Source: Zygnema cylindricum (taxonomy: Eukaryota > Streptophyta > Zygnematophyceae > Zygnematales > Zygnemataceae). Taken from it: DNA of 62,000 nucleotides. Shown in pieces: positions 12,350-24,500 of the stretch (position 1 is its first letter; every line of letters starts with the position of its first letter). The position numbers were made by a program, and so were the translations under genes. The notes beneath the pieces were generated by a model, which was given only the letters and a program-made list of their open reading frames with translations, searched no databases and had not been told where the DNA came from. The DNA lies in NCBI GenBank assembly GCA_037447655.1, contig JBBHKE010001455.1, forward strand, positions 75,868-137,867, written 5' to 3'.

Positions 12350-13852
12350 GCATCCTTGGGACGGCACCGAAAGATGACGAGATTGCGGAATAGGATTTTG
12401 GCGGTTTGTGATCACCGCCACATCGACTGAAACGTGGCACAACCACATTGTATTGCGACATCTCTAAGAATACTAAGAACCAGTCCAGATATGATATGTG
12501 TCGACTTTTTGGCAATGTCGTACAATGTACGTACAGAAAGTACACCGACACCTATACCTTTCTATACGACACAGTATTGTGATTGGTGTCGTACGTCAAT
12601 AAATAGAGTTTTAGAGAGAGATAGGACTTAGAAAAATTTGGTAGATAGGACCCTCTTTCGAGAGAGCTTCTGTACAAAAGGTAAACTTTGACCCACCATA
12701 AATCACTGCTCAGGAGAACTGCAATTCTATGGGTTCCATTGCCACACAGAATTCGCAGATCAAAAGAAGCTAATCTAGGAAGTGCCTTCTCCAACTTGAT
12801 ATAAACCCGAATGATTGACCCCTTGACAATCAAAACCCCATTACAGCTTCACCCCTGTGAAATAAGACTTTCTGTGTACTCAGTTCCATCACAGAATGCA
12901 AAGTTAGAATATGAGATTTGGACACATTCACCCACTTTGACTTTCCCTTATAAATGCAGCCACCCAGGCAGGCAAAAACTCTGACCGACTACACCCTTGT
13001 GTAGCATGGACTCCCTTGTGTTCGGAACAAAAAGAATCACTGAAGTTGGTCAACTGAATTGATAGTTATGGCTGGCCAAAGTTTGCCATTTATTCAAGGT
13101 GCTCTCTGGGAGAGGCAGCTACCTTCCGGAAATATTCTAAGTCCTAAAACCCCTCTCTAAGCCCCCTAGTACTAAGGGACGAACGAATAACAAGAATGTA
13201 AAGTACATAAAGGTACAGGTATCGGTGTACCTTTTGTACGACCATTGTACGACATGGCCAAAATGTCGACAAATGCCATATCCAGATTTGTTCCTATTAT
13301 CCTCGGATATGCCGCAAGCCAATTTAATCTTGCCACGTGTCAATTGACTTGGCGATGACCGCAAACCGCCAAAAAGATACTCCGCGATCTCGGCGTTTAT
13401 CGCGGCCGTCAGATCTAGACCGGCATTCAATTGTAGCCGTCGAAAATTGGTCCGCGGTATTTGTTTCGTTATCGAAACAAATGCGCGGTATCCGTTCTGT
13501 CCCCTTACCATACTCCGTACTAAACCAAACTGTATCTATGCACTAAGTATCTATTTCCTGTTAAATGAATTAGTCTACGTGTAACTATTTATATAATTAT
13601 CAAACCCTATATGTTGTATAACTATTCCTAGACTTAACAGTTAAAGCTAAAGTCTACGGTTTACTTGATGGACGACAGGTGCCAGGATCGAATCCTGGGT
13701 CTGTCAACATTCCTTTTAGTAAATTATAGGTGGTGAGTTTTTGTCTTCCAAGGTGGTAGTTATTCTTGCTGAAACACAAAAGGGTCATGGTTATCTTAGA
13801 GGCTTCGTGTGAGTTGCCTACTCTGAGGACCCATGGAGGTCTTTGAGTTACA
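12350..13852 (+). mobile_element. Solo C1-like LTR with a nested C2 LTR
   Basis: A plus-strand C1-like LTR is seen in two pieces. Bases about 12350-12719 match the C1 LTR block at about 21025-21345 (GAGAGATAGGACTTAGAAAAAT, CTTCTGTACAAAAGG). Bases about 13730-13852 match its 3' end (CCATGGAGGTCTTTGAGTTACA). Between them, 12720-13729 is a minus-oriented C2 LTR starting TGCAATTCTATGGGTTCC and truncated just past its hairpin. No internal region follows, so both are relics. The left edge is approximate. Confidence 0.7.
13665..13707. other. LTR hairpin resembling the tRNA-iMet T arm
   Basis: Outer stem TTGATGGAC with GTCTGTCAA (nine pairs counting G-T), inner stem CCAGGAT with ATCCTGG. The strip ACAGGTGCCAGGATCGAA closely matches the T-arm side of initiator tRNA-Met as I recall it. 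Homologous hairpins lie at 15551-15593, 17848-17890, 20699-20739, 26087-26127, 31047-31089 and 37818-37860. Confidence 0.65.
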
Positions 13853-14700
13853 GTGTGTATGTTTTGTGTACGTTTGATTAGTATTTTTGGTACTATGTAG
13901 TTTCGCGTGTAGACGTGATTAATTGGTAAGCGTTTCGTGCACACTTTATGTTTTGTTTGGTATTTAGTTTAAAGTAGTGACGTTACAAGTGTAGTACTAT
14001 ATTGAAGTTTAGAGGGAGAGGGAGAATTAATCTTTGTGAAGAAAATCTATGGAATATATTGGATTCCGTGGATTGCTCTCTCTTGTGTGAATTTTATCAA
14101 TGCTTCCGCTGTATTTTGCACTCTGATTTAGTGTGAGATCCTTCAAGTGGTATCGGAGCTTGTGTGCTCCATTGAGGTGTAGAAAGGTGGCTAGTTTGGC
14201 TGCCATGGGTGGAAAGAAGAAGAAAACCCCTTCTCCAATGATGCCCTCTTCGATGATTCCTTGACCTCCAGATCCAGATCCTCCAGATCTATCCGAATCA
14301 TCATCGGATCCGGAAGTAGAGACTCCATTTACTTTCACCAGCACGACTTTTGAGGAAACTTTTCCGACCGATCCGTTGGGTCAAAAGAAGGAGAATTAGG
14401 GGAAAAAGAAGGAGGAAGATGACTCGATGGAAGATCGTCTTCAAAAGTTAATGGATGGTCTTTTCCGTTATGTGGATCAGCAGATCTCTGAGGGGAACCG
14501 CAGCGCGAGACCTCTATTCTTTCGAGATCCGAATCCGGATCCAAGCATTGGAGATCCGAAAGTAGACGAGGAGGAGAGGAGGGAATTGATTCGAAGGGGA
14601 AACCTCCCCATCGATGATGATTCCGATCTTGATGATTAGAGTGAAAGGGACAAACAAGTTGAATCTATGTTTGGAAAGATCGTCATCTAGGCGCTTTACT
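13853..14700 (+). mobile_element. LTR-retrotransposon 5' fragment with classical PBS
   Basis: An LTR-like end is followed by TGGTATCGGAGC at 14148-14159, the usual PBS for the 3' end of plant initiator tRNA-Met. A gag-like frame starts at ATG 14205 (MGGKKKKTPSP). It is interrupted by stops and continues with acidic, D/S-rich sequence and DRLQKLMDGLFRYVDQQ at about 14433-14490. Layout and charge suggest Ty3/gypsy, but no pol domain remains to prove it. At about 14700 it abuts an inverted C1 integrase piece. Confidence 0.6.
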
Positions 14701-15740
14701 AAGATTATATATCTCCCATTTTTAGATCATAAACTCTGTATCCTTTTACATCCTCATCATATCCTAATAAGTACTCCGATTTTTCTTTAGGATCTAGTTT
14801 CCAATTAGACCGATCTGTATCTAGACTAAACACTTGACTACCGAAAACCTTTAAATGAGATATGTCTGGTGTCTTGCCGGTCCATCTCTCATAAGGTGCT
14901 TGGCCTTTTACTCCTAAAGTAAAAACTCTATTTTTGAGGTAATTAGCACAACGTATTGCTTCGACCCAAAACCTTTTTCGTATCTTTTTATCTGACAACA
15001 TACTTAAGCACTATCATTTAGTGTCCTATTTAACCTTTCAGCAACCCCATTCTGTTCCGGGTTTTATGGAACTGTCTTTTGGTGTTGGACTCCATCTTCA
15101 GGTGTCGATGTACTTTCTTTATGACAATCGTACAGCATGGCGAAAATGTCGACGCTTGCCATATCCGGATTCGCTCGAGTATTCTCGAGAGATGCCGCAA
15201 GCCAATGTAATTGTGCCACGTGTCAATTGACGTGGCGATGACCAAAAACCGCCAAAGCGCCCATTCCGTGATCTCGGTATCTATCCGTGCCGTTTGATCA
15301 AGATCGGCTTTTAATTCAAGCCGTCGAAAATAAATACGTGGTATTTGTTTCACAGTCCTAACAAATGCGCGGTATTAGTTTTGTGGAGTACCGTACACCG
15401 TACGTTTAGAAAAATCGTATCTATGTCGAAAGACTGTTCGCCCCGTTAAATGAAATCGTCTACGTTTACGTCTATAAATATTTATGAAACCCTAAATACC
15501 TCAACTGTGATCCTTGACTGATAGGATAAAGCTTCCGGCTAATGCTTGACTTGACGGACAGTAGGTACTCGAATCAAATCCTGAGTCCATCAAGTTGCTT
15601 TTGGTAAACCTACCAAAGTAATACTTGTCTCTCTGTGGACCGCATGGGTAGCCATGGCTCTAGCTTCCTCTCCAACCTTCAGTGACTGCGACAAGTGTTG
15701 GAGTTGGAGAGAGGAGTTAAAGGCAGACTGCCTCTGATTT
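14700..15740 (-). mobile_element. C1-like integrase fragment joined to an LTR fragment
   Basis: Minus-strand translation of 14700-15097 gives the C-terminal integrase region: MLSDKKIRKRFWVEA, NYLKNRVFTLG, PYERWTGKTPDISHLKVFGS and SEYLLGYDEDVKGYRVYDL. It is close to the C1 copy at 23590-23870. At about 15098 it switches abruptly to an LTR segment (15098-15735) very similar to 30600-31235, including the hairpin at 15551-15593. Everything between integrase and LTR (RT and RNase H) is missing, so this is an internally deleted or chimeric relic. Confidence 0.75.
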
Positions 15741-15749
15741 TTTAATCTC

Positions 15750-15840
15750 ATCATGCTTCCGAACATCACTACCGTTCTTCTCATCACGTTTCCGCTCGTC
15801 ACCGCCGTTCTTCTCATCACGCTTCCGCTAGGCACCACCA
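15750..15840. repeat. 33-bp tandem repeat (about 2.5 copies)
   Basis: A unit of about 33 bp containing CCGTTCTTCTCATCACG, then TTCCGCTCGTCACCG or a variant, is repeated two to three times with substitutions. It lies at the junction between the LTR fragment on the left and the C2 gag relic on the right. Confidence 0.6.
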
Positions 15841-15879
15841 GTTGTAAATACATTCATCGTGTTACTTCCCCTACGAAGC

Positions 15880-16685
15880 TCCAAAGTGCTTTCCCTCACA
15901 ATAATTATCCCCATGGTAATGCTCTGAGTCCATGAGGACCCATCCATTCTCTGGATAAGGTAAATGATGTCTTCGTACTCATATGGGAGTTTCATGACTA
16001 GTGTATTAATCTCTCTCTCCTCAGATTCTAGGTATCCCGCAATAGCAAGCTTCAACATATAACGCAACAATATCATTGCAAAACTCGGTCATGCTACCGC
16101 TTTCATAAACATACGCCTCTATATCCTGTTTTACTAACTGTTGCCTTTGTATAGTCTCACTCTTGTAAATCTGAATTAGTGTTTCCTAGATTTCCGAAGA
16201 CTTGGTTAGATTTAAAAGAGTGACAGCTATGGACTTAGACACATATATGAGTATGAGATGTTTTGCTATAGTGTTTTTATATTCCCAAATTTTCCGGTCA
16301 TTTTCTTTAGTTTTTGGTTCAGTTATGACCTCCACAAGTGGAACCGTAGCCGAGAGCCTAGCTCCCCTCACCATCGGCGTCCCTTTATCCTTCTCCCATT
16401 TTCCCCCTTCCATGGTAATGATTTTCCCTTCACCTTCCGTTGCATCCTTACTCCGGTTCGATTTCTAGAAAGACCCAGATGATTCTCCATAGTGAGTTCC
16501 TCCAAAGCTTGGTGGCGAACACCTCACTTGTCCCGAAACTATTCCTCATAAGTGCTTTTCAAAAAGCAATCCCTCCATCGTGAACTCCCAATAAGTGAAA
16601 ATTCCCCATAAGTGTTTTTCGAAAAGCAATCCCTCCATTTGGAACTCCCAATAAGTGTGTTCCATCAAACATAAGCACCCTAGAT
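15880..16685 (-). pseudogene. Copia C2 gag relic
   Basis: The minus strand carries gag-like pieces: KLPYEYEDIIYLIQRMDGSS at about 15930-16000 and TKENDRKIWEYKNTIAKHLI near 16290, ending beside the PBS at 16686. The spacing parallels the C1 gag but the sequence is more diverged and broken by stops. It belongs with the LTR at 16701-18084. Confidence 0.65.
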
Positions 16686-16700
16686 GGTGGGCCCATAACC
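16686..16700 (-). other. Anticodon-arm PBS of the C2 element
   Basis: The minus strand reads GGTTATGGGCCCACC, directly touching the LTR end at 16701. Its complement GGTGGGCCCATAACC equals the anticodon stem-loop of plant initiator tRNA-Met as I recall it. The same 15-mer follows the C1 LTR at 21528-21542. Confidence 0.75.
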
Positions 16701-18084
16701 TGAAATTCTATGGGCTCCATTGCCACACAAAATTCGCAGGTCCAAAGAAGTTAATTTAGATAGTGCCAACTCCAAGTATATATAAACCCATATGATTGAC
16801 CCCTTGACAGTGAGAACCCTTTTATAGCTCCACCCTTGTGAAATAAGACCTTGTGTGTGCTCACTTCCACCACAAAATATAAAGTTAGAATATGAGTTTT
16901 GGATAACATTCCCAACTTTGACTTTCCCTTAGAAATTTTGCCACCCTCGCTAACTAAAACTCCAACCGACTACACCCCTATATAGCCTCGACTACCTTGA
17001 GTCTGCTGCAAAAAAAATCACTGAATTTGGTCAATTGAATTGATAGTTATGGCTGGCCAAAGTTTGCCTTTTATACAAGATGCTCTCTGGGAGAGGCGGC
17101 TATCTACCAAAATATTCTAAGTCCTAAAACCCCTCTCTAAGCCCCCTAGTATTGAGGTACGAACCAATCACATGACTCTACCGTACAGAAAGGTACTACA
17201 ACTGATGTCTTTTTTGTACGACCTGTGTACGTCAGGACCACTCAGTGGACGCCTGTCTCCTCCGGATTCGTCCGTACGCTCCGCGAGATTCCCCCTTCCC
17301 AATGTTAACTTGCCACGTGGTGCCAAGTCATGCCACGCCAGAAAACGCCAAGGTGGCCATTCCGCAATTCCAGCTCGCACCCTGATCGTCGATGAAGTCT
17401 GACTAATTACAAGACTGTATCGTATACGAAAGTACAGGTGCCAGAGTACTTGGAGTACTTTCTGCACAGACATTGTACGACACTGCCATAATGCGACATT
17501 GTCACATCCGAATTTGCTGTCTTCCGTTCCAAAGATTCCGTAAACCCGTATGATGTTGCCACAAGTCATTCAGAGTGGCGACGTCGGCAAACCGCCAAAT
17601 TGTCCTTTCCGCGATGTTGGCGCTAACCACGGCTGTCTGATTTATATCGTCATTTAATACGGACCGTCGAAACAAATGTCCGTACTATTTGTTTTGTCTG
17701 GTACTTAAAGTACAAATGTTTCTATGCCATATATACCGTAATCCAGTTAAATATCTACGCCTCCTAACCATTTAAATATCTATCAAACCCAATATGTCCT
17801 AGCACTAGTCCTATACTAAATGGACAAAGCTACCGGCAATAGATTGTTTGACGCACGGTAGGTACCAGGATCAAATCCTGGGTTCGTCAAATACCTTTTT
17901 AGTAAACCTACCATTATCTACTCTTATCTCTTTGGAGAGTTTAGGCAGCCATGGCTCTAGCTCCCTCTCCAACCTTCAGTGACTACAACATGTGTAGGGG
18001 CTTAGAGAAGGGAGTCAGAGGCAGACGGCCTCTGCTCTTTTTCCTATCCTAAATAAAGACCTAGAAAATACTCAAATATCAAAA
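16701..18084 (-). repeat. C2 LTR (5' LTR of a minus-strand element)
   Basis: This 1384-bp LTR starts TGAAATTCTATGGG beside the PBS and ends ATATCAAAA next to TTATC (18085-18089). A second copy at 36685-38041 is flanked on both sides by TTATC, which fixes the LTR limits. The LTR includes the conserved hairpin at 17848-17890. Confidence 0.8.
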
Positions 18085-18089
18085 TTATC

Positions 18090-18490
18090 CATATCGTAGC
18101 ATGGCTGCCATATTGAAGCATGGCATGCAGGTCGGTGTAGAACATCCACATCGTTTCATAGCATCCATATCGAAGCATTGCATCCATATTGGTGCATGGC
18201 ATCCATATCGTTTTGTAGCATCCATATTGGTGCATGGCATCCATATCGGTGCATGGCGTCCATATTGGTGCATGGCATCATTATCTGAGCATGTCATCCT
18301 TATCGTATCATGGCTGCCATATCGTTTCATAGCATCCATATTGTAGATTGGCTTCTATAGCGGTTCATGGCGTTCATATCAGTCATCTGTGACGGAGTAG
18401 GCGTCTATATCAGAGCATCGGATCCATATCGTTGCATGTCACACACGTCCTGCATGGCATTCATATTGGTGCATGACATCCATATCGTAA
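18090..18490. repeat. 18-bp minisatellite array 1
   Basis: Tandem, degenerate units of about 18 bp such as GCATGGCATCCATATCGT and GTGCATGGCATCCATATC. Open frames through it (MDAMxRYGCH-type peptides on either strand) are a by-product of the 18-bp, six-codon period and not evidence of a gene. The array abuts the C2 LTR at the TTATC target site. Confidence 0.9.
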
Positions 18491-20476
18491 TAATCTGCAT
18501 AATATCCTAAATGAATAAATAAATGTATAAATAACCTCCATTTCATGTGTAGCAATAGTCGTTTCAACGTCCTTCCTTCAATAGGGCTCATCACACGTGT
18601 GAATCCGTTCTGTTTTTTGTTTGTTTATTATTTTTAGATGAAATGTAAGCCTTTTTTCTTGAGAATCGGTAGGATAAAAAATTCAATTATTCGTATATTT
18701 TCCTGAGTCATTGAGAACTCTTTTGTTGTTTTCCATGTTTACTAAATTTCTAATAAAAAATGATTTCTCCTCTAATTTTTAGGGTTACCATAGGACCTTT
18801 TTTTTTCCCACCGACCATCATGTAAGCGCCATCCAAATTCGCCACGTGGCAGTCTCTGATTCCGGGAGGGTGCTCAATTCAGGAGTCGGCTTCACACGTG
18901 CGATGAGCCCCCCTGGTAGAACGACTTTGAAACGGCCATAGCTACACGGGAAATGGAGAATATTTATTTAACTTTACATTTATTTATTTATTTATTACAT
19001 TAGGGGGAAAAATGTGGCTCATTTGGAGAAAGCGATCAAGAAGAAGAGAAAAACGACAAAGAGGGATGAAAATATATATCCATTTTTACCCTCTCAACTT
19101 CTGTTGGAAGTAAAGCATTTGAAATTAAAAACTCTCCCACATCCGCCATGGTTTTCTTTCTCCAGTTTGTTTTTTTTGTCTTTTCTTATTTAAATTGCTC
19201 AAAATTAAAGTTTGGAATACTACTGGGAGCAATTTTCGGGTTCTTTTGGTTTGAATTATGAAAGCTAGAATGATAAAACAAAAAAAGAAGATGCCTATTT
19301 TGTCTTTTTCCAGACAAGGTGAAGCTGGAGACGGGATAGCTGTTCGTTACAAATTTCCCGTTTTCCACAATACTAATATTTATATTTGTCAAAAAAACAT
19401 CTCCAGTTATAGTGTTGCAAGTACAATGGGGCGGTTGTCCTTGCGAGGTGACGGGCGTCGAAGCGTACGGAGTCGACTCCACTCCGTACATTCGAGTGAC
19501 TCCCTAGACCACTTTTTGAAGCGCGTCTCAACCGGATTTTTCTAATGATTAGCGAATCTCTATCGCCCCTCGGAAGATATGTGAAGGGCACAAGCACCAC
19601 CCTATATTTGAATTTTTGGGGCGTGGTGGGAGAATGACCACATGGAGCTGCTGGACGGTCTAACAGAATCCTTAATAGTAGTAAGATTTTGTGAACAAGA
19701 AATGAAAAGTTAAAACGAAACTGAAAAACCGAACACAGTTGGGAGCAAACTGAAAGGAAGAACAGTTTGAAAGAAACTAATATACAAAAAGGACAGGCTG
19801 ACAAAAGACAGTGAGAGAAACAATAGGCATAAAGGCAACAACAAAATCGTGTACACAAAATAAAAACTAACAGAATGGGCGAAAGGCTTGCCTGTACTAT
19901 CCACATGGTTTTGACTTCCAGATGGTCAGTTCAATCTCGGCAACAGAAACGACGCACAGAATTTCAAACTTTGATATGCTGGAAACAAACAATCAGAATC
20001 GACACGTCTAGAAGTTATCCAATGGCACAGTTTTTTTTTTGAGACTCAAACGTTGGATATGAAACAGATTGTCCAATAAAAAATGCAAAGACTTTAGCCA
20101 GTGATCAAGCCAAGAACAGGAAAGTTAAAGGTGTATTTGCATTGCTAGATTTAGTTTTAAGAGCTATATTTTGATGTAGAAGACTTAAATGGTGAGGATT
20201 CTTGTAGAGTTAGATTTTTTGTGAAAGATAGCTATAGATACAAGTTATGGGAAATGTTTCAAAGATAAGGGATGGGAAGTAGTGGGAAGCTATCGTTCTA
20301 TTTAGGGAATTATTGTGTAAACTCACGATTCTGATTAATGAAACTTACTCTTGATGAACGCTAAGTAGTATACAGCAGCTGAGCGCAGTTTATGGACCTG
20401 GTGAGACTAGGAGGGCTTTGAGATAAAACCTAGAGCTAGTTTCAGCTTTTGAGCCAAATCCGTGTTACACGCCATG
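18491..20476. repeat. Duplicated unit, copy 1 (left part)
   Basis: Near-identical to 38396-40711. It includes a CACGTGTGAATCC region, an 11-to-12-bp-arm palindrome around 19465-19490 (GTACGGAGTCGACTCC...), and a T-rich/A-rich segment near 19680-19870. No protein is recognised. It continues after the Copia C1 and LINE insertions at 26921-26989 and 29061-29226. It could be a segmental duplication or two copies of an unrecognised transposon. Confidence 0.8.
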
Positions 20477-20481
20477 AGAAT

Positions 20482-21527
20482 TGTAGAAACTAATGGTTTT
20501 ATTAGTATTTTCTAGGTCTAAATAGAAATATAGAAAGAAGCCGAGGCAGTCTACCTCTAACTTCTCTCTCCAAATCTCAAACTTGTCGCAGTCACTGAGA
20601 AATTGGAGAGGAAGCTAGAGCCATGGCTACCTTGGCTATCCTGAGGTTTACGGGAATTTTATACTAGGGTTTATTTATTTATTTATTTAAAAAGAATGTG
20701 CCGGCGGCAGGATTTGATCCTTGTACCTACCGGCCGGCAGACAGGAAATAGCCGGTAGCCTTAGCCGTTAGATCTAGCAGTAGTATTACGTGATATGTAG
20801 TTTGATAATTATATAAATTAGAATACGTACGATAATTCATTTAACTGTTACGATTTACGGGATGCATAGATCCGGTACGAATGATAGTACGGATTACGAA
20901 TCAATACCGCGCATTTGTTTCGGAAGTGAAATAAATACCGCGCATGTATTTATTACGGCCACGATTAAATCTGAATTTAATCGGACGGCCGGGATTAGCG
21001 CCGAGATCACGGAGGAAGATTTCGGCGGTTTGTGGCCATCGCCACATCGGATGACGCGTGGCGAAATTCCGTTGGATCGTAGAATCTCCGGAGATCATGG
21101 CACCGAATCCGGATTTGACATGTGTCGACATTTTGGCCATGTCGTACAATGTCCGTACATAAAGTACACCGGCGGCTGTACTTTTACGTACGGAACTCAA
21201 TTCTGATTGGTTCCGTACATCAGTAGATAGAGTCTGTGAGAGAGATAGGACTTAGAAAAATTAGAAGATAGGACCCCCTCTCCCAGAGAGCTTCTGTACA
21301 AAAGGTCAACTTTGACCCCCCATAACTTACTGCTCAGGGGAGCAAATTCAAAGATTCTTTTTGCTATCAACTCAGGGGAGTCTTGTCTTCACAGGGGTGA
21401 AGTTGGTCAGCGTTTTTGTCTGCCAGGGTGGCAGTTATCTTTGCTTAAACACAAAGGGGTCAGGATTATCCTAGAGGCTTCTTGGAAGCTGTCCACTCTG
21501 AGGACTTATGGAGGTCTCAGAGTTACA
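20482..21527 (+). repeat. 5' LTR of Copia C1
   Basis: TGTAGAAAC...GAGTTACA, 1046 bp. It contains the hairpin at 20699-20739 and the probable gag start codon at 21508, that is, inside the LTR. A 114-residue open frame at 20862-21206 is repeated in the 3' LTR and has no recognised motif. Confidence 0.95.
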
Positions 21528-24500
21528 GGTTATGGGCCCACCCTCTAGGGTACCAATCTTTAATGGAACTGGCTTCATATACTGGGAAAGTATGATGATA
21601 GGAGCTCTATGCGAAAAAAGGTTTTGGGGGATAGTGATGGACGATTCGGGCGTCCATCAAGTCTTGGAATTCCTCCAGGGTTTAAAGAAAGCAGATTCAC
21701 CAGGAAAGAGGATTCACCTTCAACGGAGGAAACAAATGAAGGAGAGGTGGTGGACAAAGGAAAGGAGAAGGAAGCGACCACACCAATAGCAACTGGTTCA
21801 GCATTCATGTCACCTATTCCGAGGAACGAGTACAATGATACTGAAACCTGGGACTTCAACAATATGGCGGCAAAGCACTTCATCCTACGCCATCTCACTC
21901 AAGGCCTTGCATGTCCCCATTTGCAGGTAGAAAGGGCATCCGATCTTTGGATGGCTCTCATAGAGATGTACCGAAGTGGTACGATTCAGCAACAACATTT
22001 GGCTGATCAGAAAGTTAAAGAGTATGTATACAAAGGGGGAAATATGTTGGATTTTTGCAATGAACTTGCTACACTCTTCATGGAGTTAGAGAGTTAGGGA
22101 AAAGTTTTTAGTGATTATGAAAAGGTTAATTGTTTACTTATGAAGTTACCTAATGTGTTCGAGAACATAGTCAACCGTGTATAGGACTTGTCGGACTCAA
22201 GGTGGATATGGAACTCAGTGGTAGGGATGATTCTCGTTCGAGAGAATACGATTGAGATCCGAAGGGGAGGAAAGAGTGGCCAAGCCTTGGCAACAACGAC
22301 CTATTAGAGGAACAAAGATTCCCGGAAACCAGTCGAAAACTATGGGGGTAGGGAGCAGAAAAAAACAGGCTGATGAGTTCGAACCAAGGGCTCCCAAAGG
22401 TTTATGTCATTTTTGTAAGAAACCGGGCACTATATGGCTGAGTGCAGTAAGCTAACCGAGCTTTGGTTAAAAGAGGGGCAGACCGGTGGTACCCCGAGAG
22501 GAAAGAAAAAGGCCCTTGTCACACAGGTACTTAAGGCAGAATCAGAGGAAGAAGACGATCAACTCTTTTTGGATGAGGAGTTGGAGGAAAAAAATGAGGT
22601 TGAAATTCCACGAAGGCAGAAATGTGCTTACACTGGATTGAAAGGTGAAGCAGGCTGGATTATAGATTCAGGTGCCTCCATGCACATGTGTAAGGATAGG
22701 CACCTGTTCACTAAGATAAGAAAGATTCCTACCGTAGAGATAGAGTACGGGGATGGGAGGATAGTCACCACTACTCTTGTAGGATCGATAGATCTGAAAG
22801 TGTTAGTAGAAGGAAAGACATCCATATTAACATTCTTCGATGTATTGTTTATTCCGGAGCTGAACAAAAACCTTATCTCTACATCCGTATTAGATGATAA
22901 GGGTTTTTTACTAGCACTAGGGAAGGAGTCTTTACTGCTAGTTTTGAGGAGGATGTCTATTTCATTGCTGAGAAAGGTAACCATGGGATGTTTAGGCTGA
23001 TCTTAAGTAATGAAACGAAAAAACTTTATTATGTTGGTGTTCATGATATTATGATGTGGCATAAGAGGCTTGGGCATGTGAATCTAGACAAGTTAAGAGA
23101 GATGAAAAAGATGGGAGTGGTGGAAGGGATTAAGTTTAGTGAGAGTGATAATATAAGTGATAAGAGTGGGTGTGCTCAAGGTAAAACACTCTGATTACCC
23201 TTTTCTAAAACAGCCACCTATAAAGGAGAATAAATTCTAGATCAAGTACACACAGATATTTGGGGACCGGCTAGAGTACCCTCACCGGGGGGGGAAGAGA
23301 TTTATGATGACTATCACTGATGATTGGTCTCGGTATTCCCGAGTGTATTTTTTGAAAAACAAGTCCGACGCTCAGGATTGTTTTAGACAATATAAAGCAT
23401 GGAGCCAAAAACTCCATGAAACTCCAATCAAGAGAATAAGGAGTGACAATGGTGGAGAGTATACTTCTAACCAGTTTGAGGATTTTCTGAGGGAAGATGG
23501 GGTCCAACACCAAAAGACAGTTCCACAAAAACCCGGAACAGAATGGGGTAGCTGAAAGGTTAAATAGAACACTAAGTGATAGTGCTAGAAGTATGTTGTC
23601 AGATAAGAAGATAGGAAAAAGGTTTTGGGCAGAAGCAATGAACTATGCTAATTACCTCAAAAATAGAGTTCTTACTTCAGCTATAAAAGATCAAACACCT
23701 TATGAGAGATGGACAAGCCGGAAACCAGACATATCTCACTTAAAGGTTTTTGACAGTCAAGTATTTAGTCTAGATACAGATCATTCTAATTGTAAGCTAG
23801 ATCCTAAACGAAAATCGGGATACTTATTAGGATATGATGAGGATGTTAAATGATATAGAGTTTATGATCTAAAAACGGAAGATATAATCTTTGTAAAACA
23901 TCTAGTAGTTATGGATGAAAGAAAGTCTGTGGATCCCTTCAAATATGCAAAGTCATTAAAAATCAGATTTGAGTCAGAAAATTCCGATGACATTGGGCTT
24001 CCTAACTATCCAGGTTTTAGAGAAGATGACATTCTTGCAGGTACAAATCAGACTGAAAAGGACTTGGCTGTGGAAACTCCAGTGACAACTCTACCCGAAG
24101 CGGAAGACGTGGTGGAAATTGATTCAGAATCAAAGGATAGGGGAGAAGCCGAGTTTGTTGGAAAGAATCCACGAGAACCATCTATTTCGGCCTCTGATTT
24201 GAAGGGGGGAAGGAGAAGTAGCAAAAGACTGCAAGAAAAACAGATTAATAACAAGGTAACTAAACTATCTCATCAAGATGAACCTCAAACTTATGGAGAG
24301 GCGATGACTTGTCCAGAAAAAAATCGGTGGAAGATAGCCATCAATGAGGAGATGGCCTCAATTATGGCAGCCGATGCTTGGGAGCAGGTGGATTGTCCAC
24401 CTAACCGAAAACCAATCGGTTGTAAGTGGGTTTTCAAATTAAAATTGAACCCAGATTACACAATCGAGCGCTACAAGGCCCGACTAGTGGCAAAGGGATT

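Noticed and set aside
18090-18490. CRISPR-like or coding repeat array
   Set aside because: Units are contiguous 18-mers without spacers. Open frames arise because 18 is a multiple of three. It is a minisatellite in a plant genome.
20862-21206. A 114-residue ORF as a gene
   Set aside because: It lies entirely within the C1 LTR, is repeated at 26250-26594, and has no recognised motif.
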